From NCBI RefSeq assembly GCF_041296385.1, contig NC_091017.1, forward strand, positions 77,704,555 through 77,768,554: a DNA stretch of 64,000 bases, given 5' to 3'. The translations under genes were made by a program, and so were the position numbers. Below are positions 33,893 to 46,100 of this stretch, piece after piece. A model generated the notes under the pieces. It was not told the DNA's origin. It worked only from the letters and a program-made list of their open reading frames with translations, and made no database searches. Position 1 is the stretch's first letter. The number at the start of each line of letters is the position of its first letter. The DNA comes from Aphelocoma coerulescens. Lineage: Eukaryota > Chordata > Aves > Passeriformes > Corvidae.

Positions 33893-36590
33893 AATGGGGG
33901 GGGGGGGGGGGGTTTGGGGAGGTGGTGGAGAGGGTGAGAGTGGGGAGGGAATAAAGGGGGGAAAGGGGGAAAAAGGGGGAAAAAAGGGGGAGAAAAAGGG
34001 GGAAAAAAGGGGAAAAAGGGGAAAAAAGGGGAAAAAAGGGGGAGAAAAAGGGGGGAAAAGGGGGGAAAAGGGGGGAAAAAGGGGGAAAAGGGGAAAAAAG
34101 GGGAAAAAAGGGGGAGAAAAGGGGGGAAAAGGGGGGAAAAAGGGGGGAAAAAGGGGGAAAAAGGGGGAAAAAGGGGGAAAAGGGGAAAAAAGGGGAAAAA
34201 AGGGGGAGAAAAAGGGGGGAAAAGGGGGGAAAAAGGGGGAAAAAGGGGGAAAAAGGGGGAAAAAGGGGGAGAAAAAGGGGGAAAAAGGGGGAGAAAAAGG
34301 GGGAAAAAGGGGGGGAAAGGGGGAAAGATGGGGGAAAGAAGGGGGAGAAAAAGGGGGAAAAAAGGGGGGGGAAAAAGGGGGAAAAAAGGGGAGAATAAAG
34401 GGGGGAAAAGGGGGAGAAAAGGGGGGGAAATAGGGGGAAAGGGGGGGAAAAGGGGGGAAAAGGGGGGAAAAGGGGGGAAAAGGGGGGAAAAGGGGGGAAA
34501 AAGAGGGAAAAAGAGGGAAAAAGAGGGAAAAAGAGAGAAAAAGAGGGAAAAAGAGGGAAAAAGAGGGAAAAAGGGGGAAAAAGGGAGAAAAAGGGAGAAA
34601 AAGGGAGAAAAAGGGAGAAAAAGGGAGAAAAAGGGGGAAAAAGGGGGAAAAAGGGGAAAAAGGGGAAAAAGGGGGAAAAAGGGGAAAAGGGGGGAAAAGG
34701 GGGGAAAAGGGGGAAAAGGGGGAAAGGGAAAAAGGGAAAAAGAGGGGGGGAAAAGGGGAGAAAAAGGGAGAAAAAAGGGGGGGAAGGGAAAAGGGGGGAA
34801 AAGGGAAATAAAGGAAAAAAGGGGGAAAAGGGAAAAAGGGGAAAAAAGGGAAAAAGGGGAAAAAGGGGAAAAGGGAAAAAGGGAAAAAGGGAAAAAGGGG
34901 AAAAAGGGGAAAAAGAGGAAAAAGGAAAAAAGGGAAAAAAGCAAAAAAAGGGAAAAAGCAAAAAAAGGGAAAAGGGGGAATAATGGAAAAGGGGAGAAAA
35001 AAGGGGCAGAAACGAGAAAAAAGGGGAGAAAAAAGGGAGGAAAAGGGGAAAAAAGAGGAAAAAAGAGGGGAAGATGGGAAAAAGGGAAGGGAAAAAGGAA
35101 GGGGAAAAGGGGGGGAAAGAAGGAAACAAGGGGGAAAAGAGAAGGAAGAAAAAAGAGGGAAAAGAGGGAAAATGGAGAAAAGTGAAAGGGAAAAAGGGAA
35201 GGGAAAGGGAAAAAGGGAAGGAAAAAAGAGGAGAAAGGGGAAAAGAGGGGAAAAAGAGGGGAAAAAGAGGGGGAAAGGGGGGGAAAGGGGGGAAAAAGGG
35301 GGGAAAAAGGGGGGAAAAAGGGGGAAAGGGGGGGAAAGGGGGGAAAAAGGGGGGAAAAAGGGGGGAAAAAGGGGGAAAGGGGGGGAAGGGGGGGAAGAGG
35401 GGAAAAGAGGGGAAAAAGAGGGGAAAAAGAGGGGAAATGGGGAAAGGAAAAAGGGAAAAGGAGAGGAAAAAGAGGGGGGGAAAGGGGAGAAAAAGGGAGA
35501 AAGAAGGGGGGGAAGGGAAAAGGGGGGAAAAGGGAAATAAAGGAAAAAAGGGAAAAAGGGGAAAAGGGGAAAAAGGGGGAAAAGGGGAAAAAGGGGAAAA
35601 GGGAAAAAGGGGAAAAGGGGAAAAAGGGGAAAAGGGGAAAAGGGGGAAAAGGGAAAAAGGGGAAAAAGGGAAAAAGGGGAAAAGGGAAAAAGGGGAAAAA
35701 GGGAAAAAGGGGAAAAGGGAAAAAGGGGAAAAAGGGGGAAAAGGGGGAAAAGGGGAAAGGCGAAAAAAGCGAAAAAAGGGAAAAGGAGGAATAACGGAAA
35801 AGGGGAGAAAAAAGCAACAGGAAACGGGGAAAAAAGAGGAAAAAAAAGAGGAAGAAAAAAAGTGTAAAAAACCAGTTAAAAAAACAGGAGAGGGGAAAAA
35901 AGGGGAAAAAAAGGGGGAAAAAAGGGGGGAAAAAAGGGGGGGGAAGGGGGGGAAAGGGGGGAAAAAGGGGGGAAAAGAGGGGGAAAAGAGGGGAAAAGAG
36001 GGGAAATGGGGAAAGGGAAAAAGGGAAAAAGAGGGGGGGAAAAGGGGAGAAAAAGGGAGAAAAAAGGGGGGGAAGGGAAAAGGGGGGAAAAGGGAAATAA
36101 AGGAAAAAAGGGAAAAAAGGGAAAAAGGGAAAAAAGGGGAAAAGGCGAAAAAGGGGAAAAAGGGGAAAAAGGGGAAAAGGGGAAAAGGGAAAAAAGGGGA
36201 AAAAGGGGAAAAGGGAAAAAGGGAAAAAAGGGAAAAAGGGAAAAAGCAAAAAAAGGGAAAAGGGGGAATAACGGAAAAGGGGAGAAAAAAGCAACAGGAA
36301 ACGGGGAAAAAAGAGGAAAAAAAAGAGGAAGAAAAAAAGTGTAAAAAAACAGTTAAAAAAACAGGAGAGGGGAAAAAAGGGGAAAAAAGGGGGGAAAAAG
36401 GGGGAAAAAAGGGGGAGAAAAAAGGGGGGAAAAAAGGGGGGGAAGGGGGGGAAAGGGGGGAAAAAGGGGGGAAAAGAGGGGAAAAAGAGGGGAAAAAGAG
36501 GGGAAAAAGAGGGGAAAAAGGGGGGAAAAAGAGGGGAAAAAGGGGGGAAAAAGAGGGGAAAAAGAGGGGAAAAAGAGGGGAAAAAAGAGA
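33893..36590 (+). repeat. G/A-rich tract inside RRM1 intron
   Basis: 2.7 kb of GGGGG(A)n units, purine-only for long stretches, starting with a run of 17 G (33,896-33,912). Larger units recur: GGGAAATAAAGGAAAAAAGG near 34,803, 35,530 and 36,090, and AGTGTAAAAAA-CAGTTAAAAAAAC near 35,860 and 36,338. The transcript strand is C/T-rich with many CCCCCC clusters. Confidence 0.92.
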
Positions 36591-36690
36591 TTTATCCATC
36601 CAAAATCCCAGCATTTGGAGTGGGAAAGGAGCTGGATCGGCCTTTGCAGGCAGTGCCGGGTGGGATTTTTGGGAAGTTTTTCCCATTCCC
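36591..36690 (-). repeat. Boundary block shared with 47,990-48,090
   Basis: GATTTATCCATC-AAAATCCCAG-ATTTGGAGTGGGAAAGGAGC, then TTTGCAGGCA and GGTGGGATTTTTGGGAAG, is nearly identical to 47,988-48,085. In both places it directly follows a G/A tract. A more diverged relative lies at 12,623-12,680. Confidence 0.85.
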
Positions 36691-36719
36691 AGCTTTTTTT
36701 TGCCCAGGGCTGGGCTCAC

Positions 36720-36866
36720 CTCGTTGCGGGAGCGCAGCACGATGAGGTCGCTGACTTTTCCGAAGGGTTGGACGATTTTTTTGATGTCCTGGTCGGAAAA
36801 TCCCTGGTCGGGTAAATCGGAGAGGTGCAGCACGGTGCCACAGCTGAGCAGGTCCTCCCGGAGCAG
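36720..36866 (-). CDS. ZNF638: ZNF638 exon 6 of window: RRM1, N-terminal half
   Basis: 147 nt, 49 codons, phase 0 to 0 (window residues 269-317). It contains the RNP2 strand VLHLSDLP and the first helix region SDQDIKKIVQPFGKVSDLIV, ending RSRNE. The acceptor is TTCCCAG and the donor AACGAG|GTGAGC. The intron interrupts RRM1 just before RNP1, as in the other two RRMs of this gene. RRM1 of the matrin-3 family binds RNA and DNA. The exon is an island of unique sequence, together with about 120 bp on its 3' side, between two purine-rich (plus strand) arrays of 5.7 and 2.7 kb. Confidence 0.95.
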
Positions 36867-36924
36867 CTGGGAACAACAGGGCAAGGAGGAATTCCTGAGG
36901 GGAGGATGGAGCAGTGGGGAGGGG

Positions 36925-39900
36925 TGGGATGGGGGGGGAAAAGGGGGGAAAAAAGGGGAGGGAAAGGAGGGAAAAAGGGGGGAAAAAGGGGGGAATAAAG
37001 GGGGGAAAAAGGAGGGAAAAAGGGGGGGAAAAAGGGGGGAAAAAAGGGGGAGAAAAAGGGGGGAAAAAAGGGGAAGAAAGGGGGGAAAAGGGGGGGAAAA
37101 GGGGGGGAAAAGGGAGGTAAAAGGGAGGGAAAAGGGGGGAAAAGGGGGGGAAAGGGAGGAAATTGGGAATGAGAGGAAAAAAGGGGGAAAAGGGGAGAAA
37201 AAGGGGAAAAAGGGGGGAAAAGGGGGGGGAAAGGGGGGAAAAGGGGGGAAAAAGGGGGAAAAAGGGGGGGAAAAGGGGGGGAAAAAGGGGGGGAAAAAGG
37301 GGGGGAAAAAGGGGGGAATAAAGGGGGGAATAAAGGGGGGAAAAGGGAGGAAAAAGGGGGGAAAAAGGGGGAGGGAAAGGAGGAGAAGGGGGAGAAGGGG
37401 GGAAAAGGGGGGGGAAAGGGGGGGGAAGGGGGAAAAGGGGGAAAAGGGGGAAAGAGGGGGAAAAAGGAGGGAAAAAGGGGGGGGAAAGGGGGGGAAAGGG
37501 GGAAAGAGGGGGAAAAAGGAGGGAAAAAGGGGGGGAAGGGGGGAAAAAGGGGGGAAAAAAGGGGGGAAAAAGGGGGGGAAAAGGGAGGAAAAAGGGAGGG
37601 AAAAGGGGGGGGAAAGGGGGGAAAAGGGGGAAAAAAGAGGGAAAAAGGGGGGGAAAAGGGGGGGAAAGGGGGGGAAAGGGAGGAAATTGGGAATGAGAGG
37701 AAAAAAGGGGGAAAAGGGGAGAAAAAGGGGAAAAAGGGGGGAAAAGGGGGGGGAAAGGGGGGAAAAGGGGGGAAAAAGGGGGGGAAAAAGGGGGGGGAAA
37801 AGGGGGGGGAAAGGGGGGGGGAAAGGGGGGAAAAGGGAGGAAAAGGGGGGAAAAGGGGGGGAGGGGGGGAAAGGGGGGAAAAAGGGGGGAATAAAGGGAG
37901 GAATAAAGGGGGGAAAAGGGGGAAGAAAGGGAGGGGAAATGGGGGGGAAAAGGGGGGGGAAAAGGGGGGGGAAAAGGGGGGGGAAAAGGAGGGAAAAGGG
38001 GGGAAAAAGGGGGGGAAAAGGGGGGGAAAAGGGGGGAAAAAGGGGGGAAAAGGGGAGGGAAAAGGGAGGGAAAAGGGAGGGAAAAAGGGGGGAAAAAGGA
38101 CGGAAAAAGAAGGGGGAAAAGGGGGGGAAAAGGGGGAAAAAGGGGGAAAAAGGGGGAAAAAGGGGGAAGAAAAAGGGGGAAAGGAAAAGGGGGAAAAGGG
38201 GAAAAAAAGGGGAAAAAGGGGAAAAGCGGGGAAAAGGGAGAAAAAGGGGGAAAAAGTGGGGAAAAAGGGGGAAGAAAGGGGGAAGAAAGGGGGAAAAAGG
38301 GGGGGAAAAGGGGGAGAAAGGGGGGGAAGGGAGGAAGAAAAAGGGGGAAAGGAAAAGGGGGAAAAGGAGGAAAAAGGGGGAAAGAGGGGGAAAAGGGGGG
38401 GAAAAGGGGGGAAAGGGGGGAAAAGGGGGGGAAAGGGGGGGGGGAAGGGGTGGAAAAGGGGGGAAGGGGGGAAAGTAGAAAAAATGGGAAAAAGGGGAAA
38501 AGGGGAAAAAAGAGGGAGAAGGGGGAAAAAGGGGGAAAAAGGGGGAAAAAGGGGGAAAAAGGGGGAAAAGGGGGAAAAGGGGGAAAAGGGGGAAAAGGGG
38601 GAAAAGGGGGAAAAGGGGGGGAAAAGGGGGGGAAAAGGAGGGAAAAAGGGGGGGGAAAAAGGGGGGGGAAAAGGGGGGGAAAAAGGGGGGTAAAAAGGGG
38701 GGGAAAAGGGGGGAAAAGGGGGGAAAAAGGGGGGGAAAAGGGGGCGAAAAGGGGGGAAAAGGGAGGGAAAAGGGGGGAAAAGGGGGGAAAAGGGGGGAAA
38801 AGGGGGGAAAAGGGGGGAAGGGGAGAAAGGGGGGGATGGGGGGGAGGGGTGGGAATGGAGGGGGAGGGGAGGGGGGAAAGGGGGAGGGGGGAAGGGGGGG
38901 AAGGAGGGGAAAAAGGGGGGAAAGGAAAAGGAAAAGGGGGAAAAGGAGAAAAAAAGGGGAAAAAGTGGGAAAAAGGGGGGGAAAAGGGGGGGAAAGGGGG
39001 GGGAAAGGGGGGGGAAAGGGGGGAATAAAGGGGGGAATAAAGGGGGGAATAAAGGGGGGAATAAAGGGGGGGAAAAGGGGGGAAAGGGGGGAAAAAGGGG
39101 GGAAAAAAGGGGAGGGAAAGGAGGGAAAAAGGGGGGAAAAAGGGGGGAATAAAAGGGGGAAAAAGGGGGAAAAAGGGGGAAAAAGGGGGAAAAAGGGGGA
39201 AAAAGGGGGAAAAGGGGAAAAAAGGGGGGGAAAAAGGGGGAAGAAAGGGGGAAAAGGGAGGGAAAAGGGAGGGAAAAAGGGGGGAAAAGGGGGGGAAAAG
39301 GGGGAAAAAGGGAAAGAAAAGGGGGAAAAGGGGGGAAAAGGGGGGAAAAGGGGGGGAAGGGGGGGAAAGGGGGGGAAAAAGGGGGGGAAAAGGGGGGGAA
39401 AAGGGGGGGAAAGGGGGGGAAAGGGGGGGAAAGGGGGGGAAAGGGGGGAAGGGGGAAAAAGGGGGGAAGGGAGGAAGAAAAAGGGGGAAAGGAAAAGGGG
39501 GAAAAGGGGAAAAAAGGGAGGAAAAGGGGGAAAAAAGGGGGGGAAAAGGGGGGGGAAGAATAAGGGGGAAAGGAAAAGAAAAAGGGGGGAAAAAGGGGGA
39601 AAAGGGGGGAAAAAGGGGGGAAAAAGGGGGGGAAGGGGGGAAAAAGGGGGGAGAAAGCGGGACAAAGGGGGGAATAAAGGGGGGAATAAAGGGGGGAATA
39701 AAGGGGGGAAAAGGGGGGGAAAGGGAGAAAAAAGGGGGAAGAAAGGGGAAAAAGGGGGGGAAAGGGGGGGAAAAAGGGGGGGAAAAGGGGGGGAGAGGGG
39801 GGGAAAGGGGGGGAAAGGGGGGGGAAAGGGGGGGAAAGGGAGGAAATTGGGAATGAGAGGAAAAAAAGGGGGAAAAGGGGAGAAAAAGGGGGGGAAAAAA

Positions 39901-42610
39901 GGGGGAAAAAGGGGGGAAAAGGGGGAGAAAGGGGGGGAAGGGAGGAAGAAAAAGGGGGAAAGGAAAAGGGGGAAAAGGGGAAAAAGGGGGGGGAAAGGGG
40001 GGGGAAGGGGGAAGAATAAGGGGGAAAGGAAAAGAAAAAGGGGGGGAAAAAAGGGGGAAAAGGGAAAAAGGCGGAAAAAGGGGAGAAAAGGAGGGAAAAG
40101 AAGGGGGAAAAGGGGGGAAGGGGGGAAAGGGGGGGAAAGGGGGGGGAAGGGGGGGGAAGGGGGGGAAAGGGGGGAAAAGGGGGGGAAAAATAGGGGAAAA
40201 GGGGGGAAAAGGGGGGGGGAAGGGGGGAAAAAGGACGGAAAAAGAAGGGGGAAAAGGGGGGGAAAGGGGGGGAAAAAAGGGGGAGAAAGGGGGAAAAAGG
40301 GGGGAAAGGGGGGGAAGGGGGGGGAAGGGGGGGGAAGAAAGGGGGGGAAGGGAGGAAGAAAAGGGGGAAAGGAAAAGAAAAAGGGGGAAAAAAGGGGGAA
40401 AAGGGGGAAAGAGGGGGGAGAAAAAGGGGGAAAGGAAAAGGGGGAAAAGGGGAAAAAAGGGGAAAGAAGGGGGGAAAAAGGAGGAAAAAGGGGGAAAGAG
40501 GGGGAAAGAGGGGGGGATAAAGGGAGGAAAAAGGGGGGAAAAAGGGGGGAAAAGGGGGGAAAAGGGGGAAAAAGGGGGAAAAAGGGAAGAAAAAGGGGGG
40601 AAGAAAAAGGGGGAAAAGGGGAAAAAAAGGGGAAACAGGGGAAAAGGGGGGAAAAGGGGGGAAAAAGGGGGGGAAAAGGGGGGGAAGGGAGGAAGAAAAA
40701 GGGGGAAAGGAAAAGGGGGAAAAGGGGAAAAAAAGGGGGGGAAGGGGGGGGAAGGGGGAAGAATAAGGGGGAAAGGAAAAGAAAAAGGGGGAAAAAAGGG
40801 GGAAAAGGGGGAAAAAGGCGGAAAAAGGGGGGAAAAGGAGGGAAAAAGAAGGGGGAAAAGGGGGGGAAAGGGGGGGAAAAAAGGGGGGAACAAAGGGGGA
40901 AAAGGGGGGAAAAAGGGGGAGAAGGGGGGAAAAGGGGGGAAAAAGGGGGAAAAAGGGGAAAAAGGGGGAAAAAGGGGGAAAAGGGGGGAAAAGGGGGGGA
41001 AAAGGGGGGGAAAAGGGAGAAAAAGGGGGAAAGGAAAAGGGGGAAAAGGGGAAAAAAAGGGGAAAAAGGGGAAAAGGGGGGGAAAGGGGGAAAAAGGGGA
41101 GAAAGGTGGGAAAAAGGGGGGAAAAAAGGGGAGGGAAAGGAGGGAAAAAGGGGGGAAAAGGGGGAAAAGGGGGAAAAAGGGGGGAGAAGGGGGAAAAAGG
41201 GGGGAGAAGGGGGAAAAAGGGGGGAAAAAGGGGGAAAAAGGGGGGAAAAAGGGGGGAAAAAGGGGGGAAGAGGGGGAAAAGGGGGAAAAGGGGGGGAAGG
41301 GGGGGAAAGGGGGGGAAAGGGGGGAAGAAAAAGGGGGAAAGGAAAAAAAGGGGGAAAGGAAAAGGGGGAAAAGGGGAAAAAAAGGGGAAAGAAGGGGAAA
41401 AAAGGAGGAAAGAGGAGGAAAGCAGAGGAAAGCGGGGGAAAGAGGGGGGCAAAAGGGGGGCAAAAGGGGGAGAAGGGGGGAAGGGGGGGAAAAGGGAGGG
41501 AAAAAGGGGGGAAAAGGGGGGAAAAGGGGGGGAAAAGGGGGGGAAAGGGGGGGAAAAGGGGGGGAAAAGGGGGGAAAAAGGGGGGAAAAAGGGGGGAAAA
41601 AGGGGGGAAGGAAAAGGGGGGAAGGAAAAGGGGGAAAAGGGGAAAAAAAGGGGAAAAAGGGGAAAAGGGGGGAAAAGGGAGAAAAAGGGGGAAAAAGGGG
41701 GAAAAAAGGGGGAAGAAAGGGGGAAAAAGGGGGGGAAAAGGGGGGGAAAAGGGGGAGAAAAGGGGAGAAAGGGGGGGAAGGGGGGGAAGGGAGGAAGAAA
41801 AAGGGGGAAAGGAAAAGGGGGAAAAGGAGGAAAAAGGGGGAAAGAGGGGGAAAAGGGGGGGGAAAGGGGGGAAAAAGGGGGAAGGGGGGAAAGTAGAAAA
41901 AATGGGAAAAAGGGGAAAAGGGGAAAAAAGAGGGAGAAGGGGAAAAAGGGGGAAAAAGGAGAAAAAGGGGAAAAAGGGGAAAAAGGGGAAAAAGGGGAAA
42001 AAGGGGAAAAAGGGGAAAAAGGGGAAAAAGGGGGAGAAAGGGGGAGAAAGGGGGAGAAAGGGGGAGAAAGGGGGAACAAGGGGGAACAAGGGGGAACAAG
42101 GGGGAACAAATGGGGAAAAAGGGGGAAAAAGGGGAATGAGGGGAAGAAAAAGAGGAAATGGGGAAAAAGGGGGAAAAAAGAGGGAAAGGGGGGAAAAAAG
42201 GGGGAAAGAGGGAGGAAAAAGGGAGGGAAAGGAGGAGAAGGGGGGGGAAGGGGGGGAAAGGAGGGAAAAGGGAGGGAAAAGGGAGGGAAAGGGGGAAAAA
42301 AGAAGAAAAAAGGGGGAAAAAGGGGGGGAATGAGGGGAAAAGGGGGAAAAGGGGGAAAAAGGGGAAAAAAGGGGAATGAGGGGAAGAAAAGGAGGAAAGG
42401 GGGAAAAAGGGGGAAAAAAGAGGGAAAGGGGGGGAAAAGGGAGGGAAAAGGGAGGAAAAAGGGAGGAAAAACTGAGGAAAAAGGGAGGAAAAAGGGAGGA
42501 AAAAGGGAGGAAAAAGGGAGGAAAAAGGAGGGAAAAAGGAGGGAAAAAGGAGGGAAAAAGGAGGAAGAAAAAAAGAGCGAAAAAACCAAAGGGGAAACCG
42601 GGAAAAGGCG
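36925..42610 (+). repeat. 5.7-kb G/A-rich tract in intron between exons 5 and 6
   Basis: GGGGGGAAAA-type units with local higher-order repeats; GGGAGGAAATTGGGAATGAGAGG recurs near 37,153, 37,677 and 39,837, and GGGGAATAAAGG groups near 37,313, 37,886, 39,021 and 39,667. It forms CCCCCC/TTTTT in the transcript. The coding-strand frame from exon 5 through this intron to exon 6 has no stop. Confidence 0.93.
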
Positions 42611-42626
42611 AAAAAGCCGAATAAAC

Positions 42627-42680
42627 CTTGAAGGCGTCTCTCCCAAACCCATCCCCATCCCATAATTCCTCGATCCTCAC
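42627..42680 (-). CDS. ZNF638: ZNF638 exon 5 of window: short linker exon
   Basis: 54 nt, 18 codons, phase 0 at both ends: VRIEELWDGDGFGRDAFK. The acceptor CTGGCTGCAG lies only 95 bp below exon 4; the donor is TTCAAG|GTTTAT, which is weak. Because both ends are phase 0 the exon could be skipped without changing frame. I am less sure of this exon than of its neighbours, because it carries no recognisable domain and part of it could be intron; the support is the clean acceptor, the phase and the gap it fills before RRM1. The following 5,760-bp intron stays open in this frame all the way to exon 6. Confidence 0.72.
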
Positions 42681-42775
42681 CTGCAGCCAGCAGGGAAGGA
42701 GCAGCAGCAAGGATTTCCCGGGGGTAAATCCCAAAGAAAAGCTGGAAAAGGGCAGGAATTGGAGCAGGAACTCAC

Positions 42776-43104
42776 CCTGTTGTAGGAAACGGGATGAGCT
42801 TTGCTGCTTCCCGCTGCCGGATCCTCCTCCTTTTCCAGCTCTTTTTTCCCCTCATCAGCTTTGGAAGAGGAGGAGCTGGGCTTTGATAGGGCTGCTCCAT
42901 CTTTTTTGGCAAGTTTGGGAGTCGAAGTGGTTTTGAAAATCTTCTTGGAATTCCCAGGAGTTCTGCTTTGGGTTCCGTGGGATTGGGATTTGCTGGAAGC
43001 CAGCGATTCCTGCACGGCCGCCTGAAGGGATTTGTGTTTCTTGAACTCAGCCAGGAATCCCGGCCCTAAAGTTTTCATCACGGCTTCCAGAGCTGCTTTC
43101 CTGT
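42776..43104 (-). CDS. ZNF638: ZNF638 exon 4 of window: Lys/Ser-rich linker before RRM1
   Basis: 329 nt, window residues about 141-250. Two leading bases join the G from exon 3 to make Asp, giving DRKAALEAVMKTLGPGF, then AEFKKHKSLQAAVQESL, and a low-complexity part rich in Lys, Ser and Glu with a polyserine run (KPSSSSSKADEGKKELEKEE). It ends VSYNR in phase 0. The acceptor is TTTCAG and the donor AACAGG|GTGAGT, a near-consensus site. A second AG four bases inside (ACAG) would break the phase, so the outer one is chosen. It is likely a disordered linker. The upstream intron is the 57-bp purine-rich array; the downstream intron is only 95 bp. Confidence 0.9.
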
Positions 43105-43184
43105 CTGAAAAAGGGGAAAAAAACACCTCAATAACAATAAGCCACACGTAGGGAGGGGTTGGGTTTTTCCTGGATGGAAAAACT

Positions 43185-46100
43185 ATAGGGGGGATAAAGG
43201 GGGAAGAGGGGAATAAAGGATAAAAGGGGGAAAAGGGGGGTAAGGGAAAAGGGGAGAAAAAGGAGGTAGGAAATGGGGGAAAAGGGAGGGGAAAAGAGGA
43301 GGGAAAAGGGGAGAAAAAAGAGGCAGGAAATGGGGAAAAAAGGGAGGGAAAAGGGGAGAAAAAAGAGGCAGGAAATGGGGAAAAAAGGGAGGGAAAAAGA
43401 GGAGGGAAAAAGAGGAGGGAAAAGGGGAGAAAAAGGCAGTAGGAAATGGGGAAAAAGGGAGGGAAAAAGGGGAGAAAAAAGAGGCAGGAAATGGGAAAAA
43501 AGGGAGGGAAAAAGAGGAGGGAAAAGGGGAGAAAAAAGAGGCAGGAAATGGGGAAAAAGGGAGGGAAAAGAGGAGGGAAAAGGGGAGAAAAAAGAGGCAG
43601 GAAATGGGAAAAAAGGGAGGGAAAAAGAGGAGAAAGAAGAGGCAGGAAATGGGGAAAAAGGGAGGGAAAAAGAGGAGGGAAAAGGGGAGAAAAAAGAGGC
43701 AGGAAATGGGGAAAAAGGGAGGGAAAAAGGGGAGGGAAAAGGGGAGAAAAAAGAGGCAGGAAATGGGAAAAAAGGGAGGGAAAAAGAGGAGGGAAAAGGG
43801 GAGAAAAAAGAGGCAGGAAATGGGGAAAAAGGGAGGGAAAAAGGGGAGGGAAAAGGGGAGAAAAAAGAGGCAGGAAATGGGAAAAAAGGGAGGGAAAAGG
43901 GGAGAAAAAAGAGGGAGGAAATGGGAAAAAAGGGAGGGGAAAAGGGGAGAAAAAAGAGGGAGGAAATGGGAAAAAAGGGAGGAAAAAGAGGAGGGAAAAG
44001 GGGAGAAAAAAGAGGCAGGAAATGGGAAAAAAAGGGAGGGGAAAAGGGGAGAAAAAAGAGGCAGGAAATGGGCAAAAAGGGAGGGAAAAAGAGGAGGGAA
44101 AAGAGGAGTAAAAAGAGGCAGGAAATGGGAAAAAAGGGAGGGAAAAGAGGAGGGAAAAGGGGAGAAAAAAGAGGCAGGAAATGGGAAAAAAAGGGAGGGA
44201 AAAAGAGGAGGGAAAAGGGGAGAAAAAAAGAGGCAGGAAATGGGAAAAAAGGGAGGAAAAAGAGGAGGGAAAAGGGGAGAAAAAAGAGGCAGGAAATGGG
44301 AAAAAAGGGAGGGAAAAAGAGGAGGGAAAAGGGGAGAAAAAAGAGGCAGGAAATGGGGAAAAAAGGGAGGGAAAAAGAGGAGGGAAAAGGGGAGAAAAAG
44401 GAGGCAGGAAATGGGAAAAAAGGGAGGGAAAAAGGGGAGAAAAAAGAGGCAGGAAATGGGAAAAAAGGGAGGGAAAAAATAGAGGGAAAAAGAGGAGGGA
44501 AAAGAGGCAGGAAATGGGAAAAAAGGGAGGGAAAAAGGGGAGAAAAAAGAGGCAGGAAATGGGAAAAAAAGGGAGGGAAAAAGAGGAGGGAAAAGGGGAG
44601 AAAAAAGAGGCAGGAAATGGGAAAAAAGGGAGGGAAAAAAGGGAGGGAAAAAGGGGAGAAAAAAGAGGCAGGAAATGGGAAAAAAGGGAGGGAAAAAGAA
44701 GAGGAAAAAAGAGGCAGGAAATGGGAAAAAAGGGAGGGAAAAAGAGGAGAAAAAAGAGGCAGGAAACGGGAAAAAAGGGAGGGAAAAAGAGGAGGGAAAA
44801 GGGGAGAAAAAAGAGGCAGGAAATGGGGAAAAAAGGGAGGGGAAAAGGGGAGAAAAAAGAGGCAGGAAATGGGAAAAAAAGGGAGGGAAAAGAGGAGGGA
44901 AAAGAGGCAGGAAATGGGAAAAAAGGGAGGGAAAAGGGGAGAAAAAAGAGGCAGGAAATGGGAAAAAAGGGAGGGAAAAGGGGAGAAAAAAGAGGCAGGA
45001 AATGGGAAAAAAGGGATGGGAAAAAGAGGAGGGAAAAGGGGAGAAAAAGGAGGCAGGAAATGGGAAAAAAGGGAGGGGAAAAGAGGGGGGAAAAGGGGAA
45101 AAAAAGAGGAGGGAAATGGGAAAAAAGGGATGGGAAAAAGAGGAGGGAAAAGGGGAGAAAAAAGAGGCAGGAAATAGGAAAAAAAGGGAGGGGAAAAGGG
45201 GAGAAAAAAGAGGCAGGAAATGGGAAAAAAAGGGAGGGGAAAAGGGGAGAAAAAAGAGGCAGGAAATGGGAAAAAAAGGGAGGGAAAAGAGGAGGGAAAA
45301 GGGGAGAAAAAAGAGGCAGGAAATGGGAAAAAAGGGAGGGAAAAGGGGAGAAAAAAGAGGCAGGAAATGGGAAAAAAGGGAGGGAAAAAGAGGAGGGAAA
45401 AGAGGCAGGAAATGGGAAAAAAGGGAGGGGAAAAGAGGAGGGAAAAGGGGAGAAAAAAGAGGCAGGAAATGGGGAAAAAGGGAGGGGAAAAGGGGAGGGA
45501 AAAGGGGAGAAAAAAGAGGAAGGAAATGGGAAAAAAGGGAGGGAAAAGAGGAGGGAAAAGGGGAGAAAAAAGAGGCAGGAAATGGGAAAAAAGGGAGGGG
45601 AAAAGGGGAGAAAAAAGAGGCAGGAAATGGGAAAAAAAGGGAGGGAAAAAGAGGAGGGAAAAGGGGAGAAAAAAGAGGCAGGAAATGGGAAAAAAGGGAG
45701 GGAAAAAGAGGAGGGAAAAGGGGAGAAAAAAGAGGCAGGAAATGGGAAAAAAGGGAGGGGAAAAGGGGAGAAAAAAGAGGCAGGAAATGGGAAAAAAAGG
45801 GAGGGAAAAAGAGGAGGGAAAAGGGGAGAAAAAAGAGGCAGGAAATGGGAAAAAAGGGAGGGAAAAAGAGGAGGGAAAAGGGGAGAAAAAAGAGGCAGGA
45901 AATGGGAAAAAAGGGAGGGGAAAAGGGGAGAAAAAAGAGGCAGGAAATGGGAAAAAAAGGGAGGGAAAAAGAGGAGGGAAAAGGGGAGAAAAAAGAGGCA
46001 GGAAATGGGAAAAAAGGGAGGGAAAAAAGGGAGGGAAAAAAGGGAGGGAAAAGGGGAGAAAAAAGAGGCAGGAAATGGGAAAAAAGGGAGGAAAAAGAGA

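Noticed and set aside
33786..42734. 2,982-codon frame on the minus strand
   Set aside because: It is real exon 5 and exon 6 joined by in-frame C/T-rich intron. Not a separate gene; kept only as a finding about possible intron retention.
42776..43104. MATR3 or RBM20 as the identity of the gene
   Set aside because: MATR3 and RBM20 do not have three RRMs in this arrangement with an N-terminal finger followed by an RS domain. The third RRM, the FGKVDH signature and the SCRKLRQQYPEWNPE stretch fit ZNF638.
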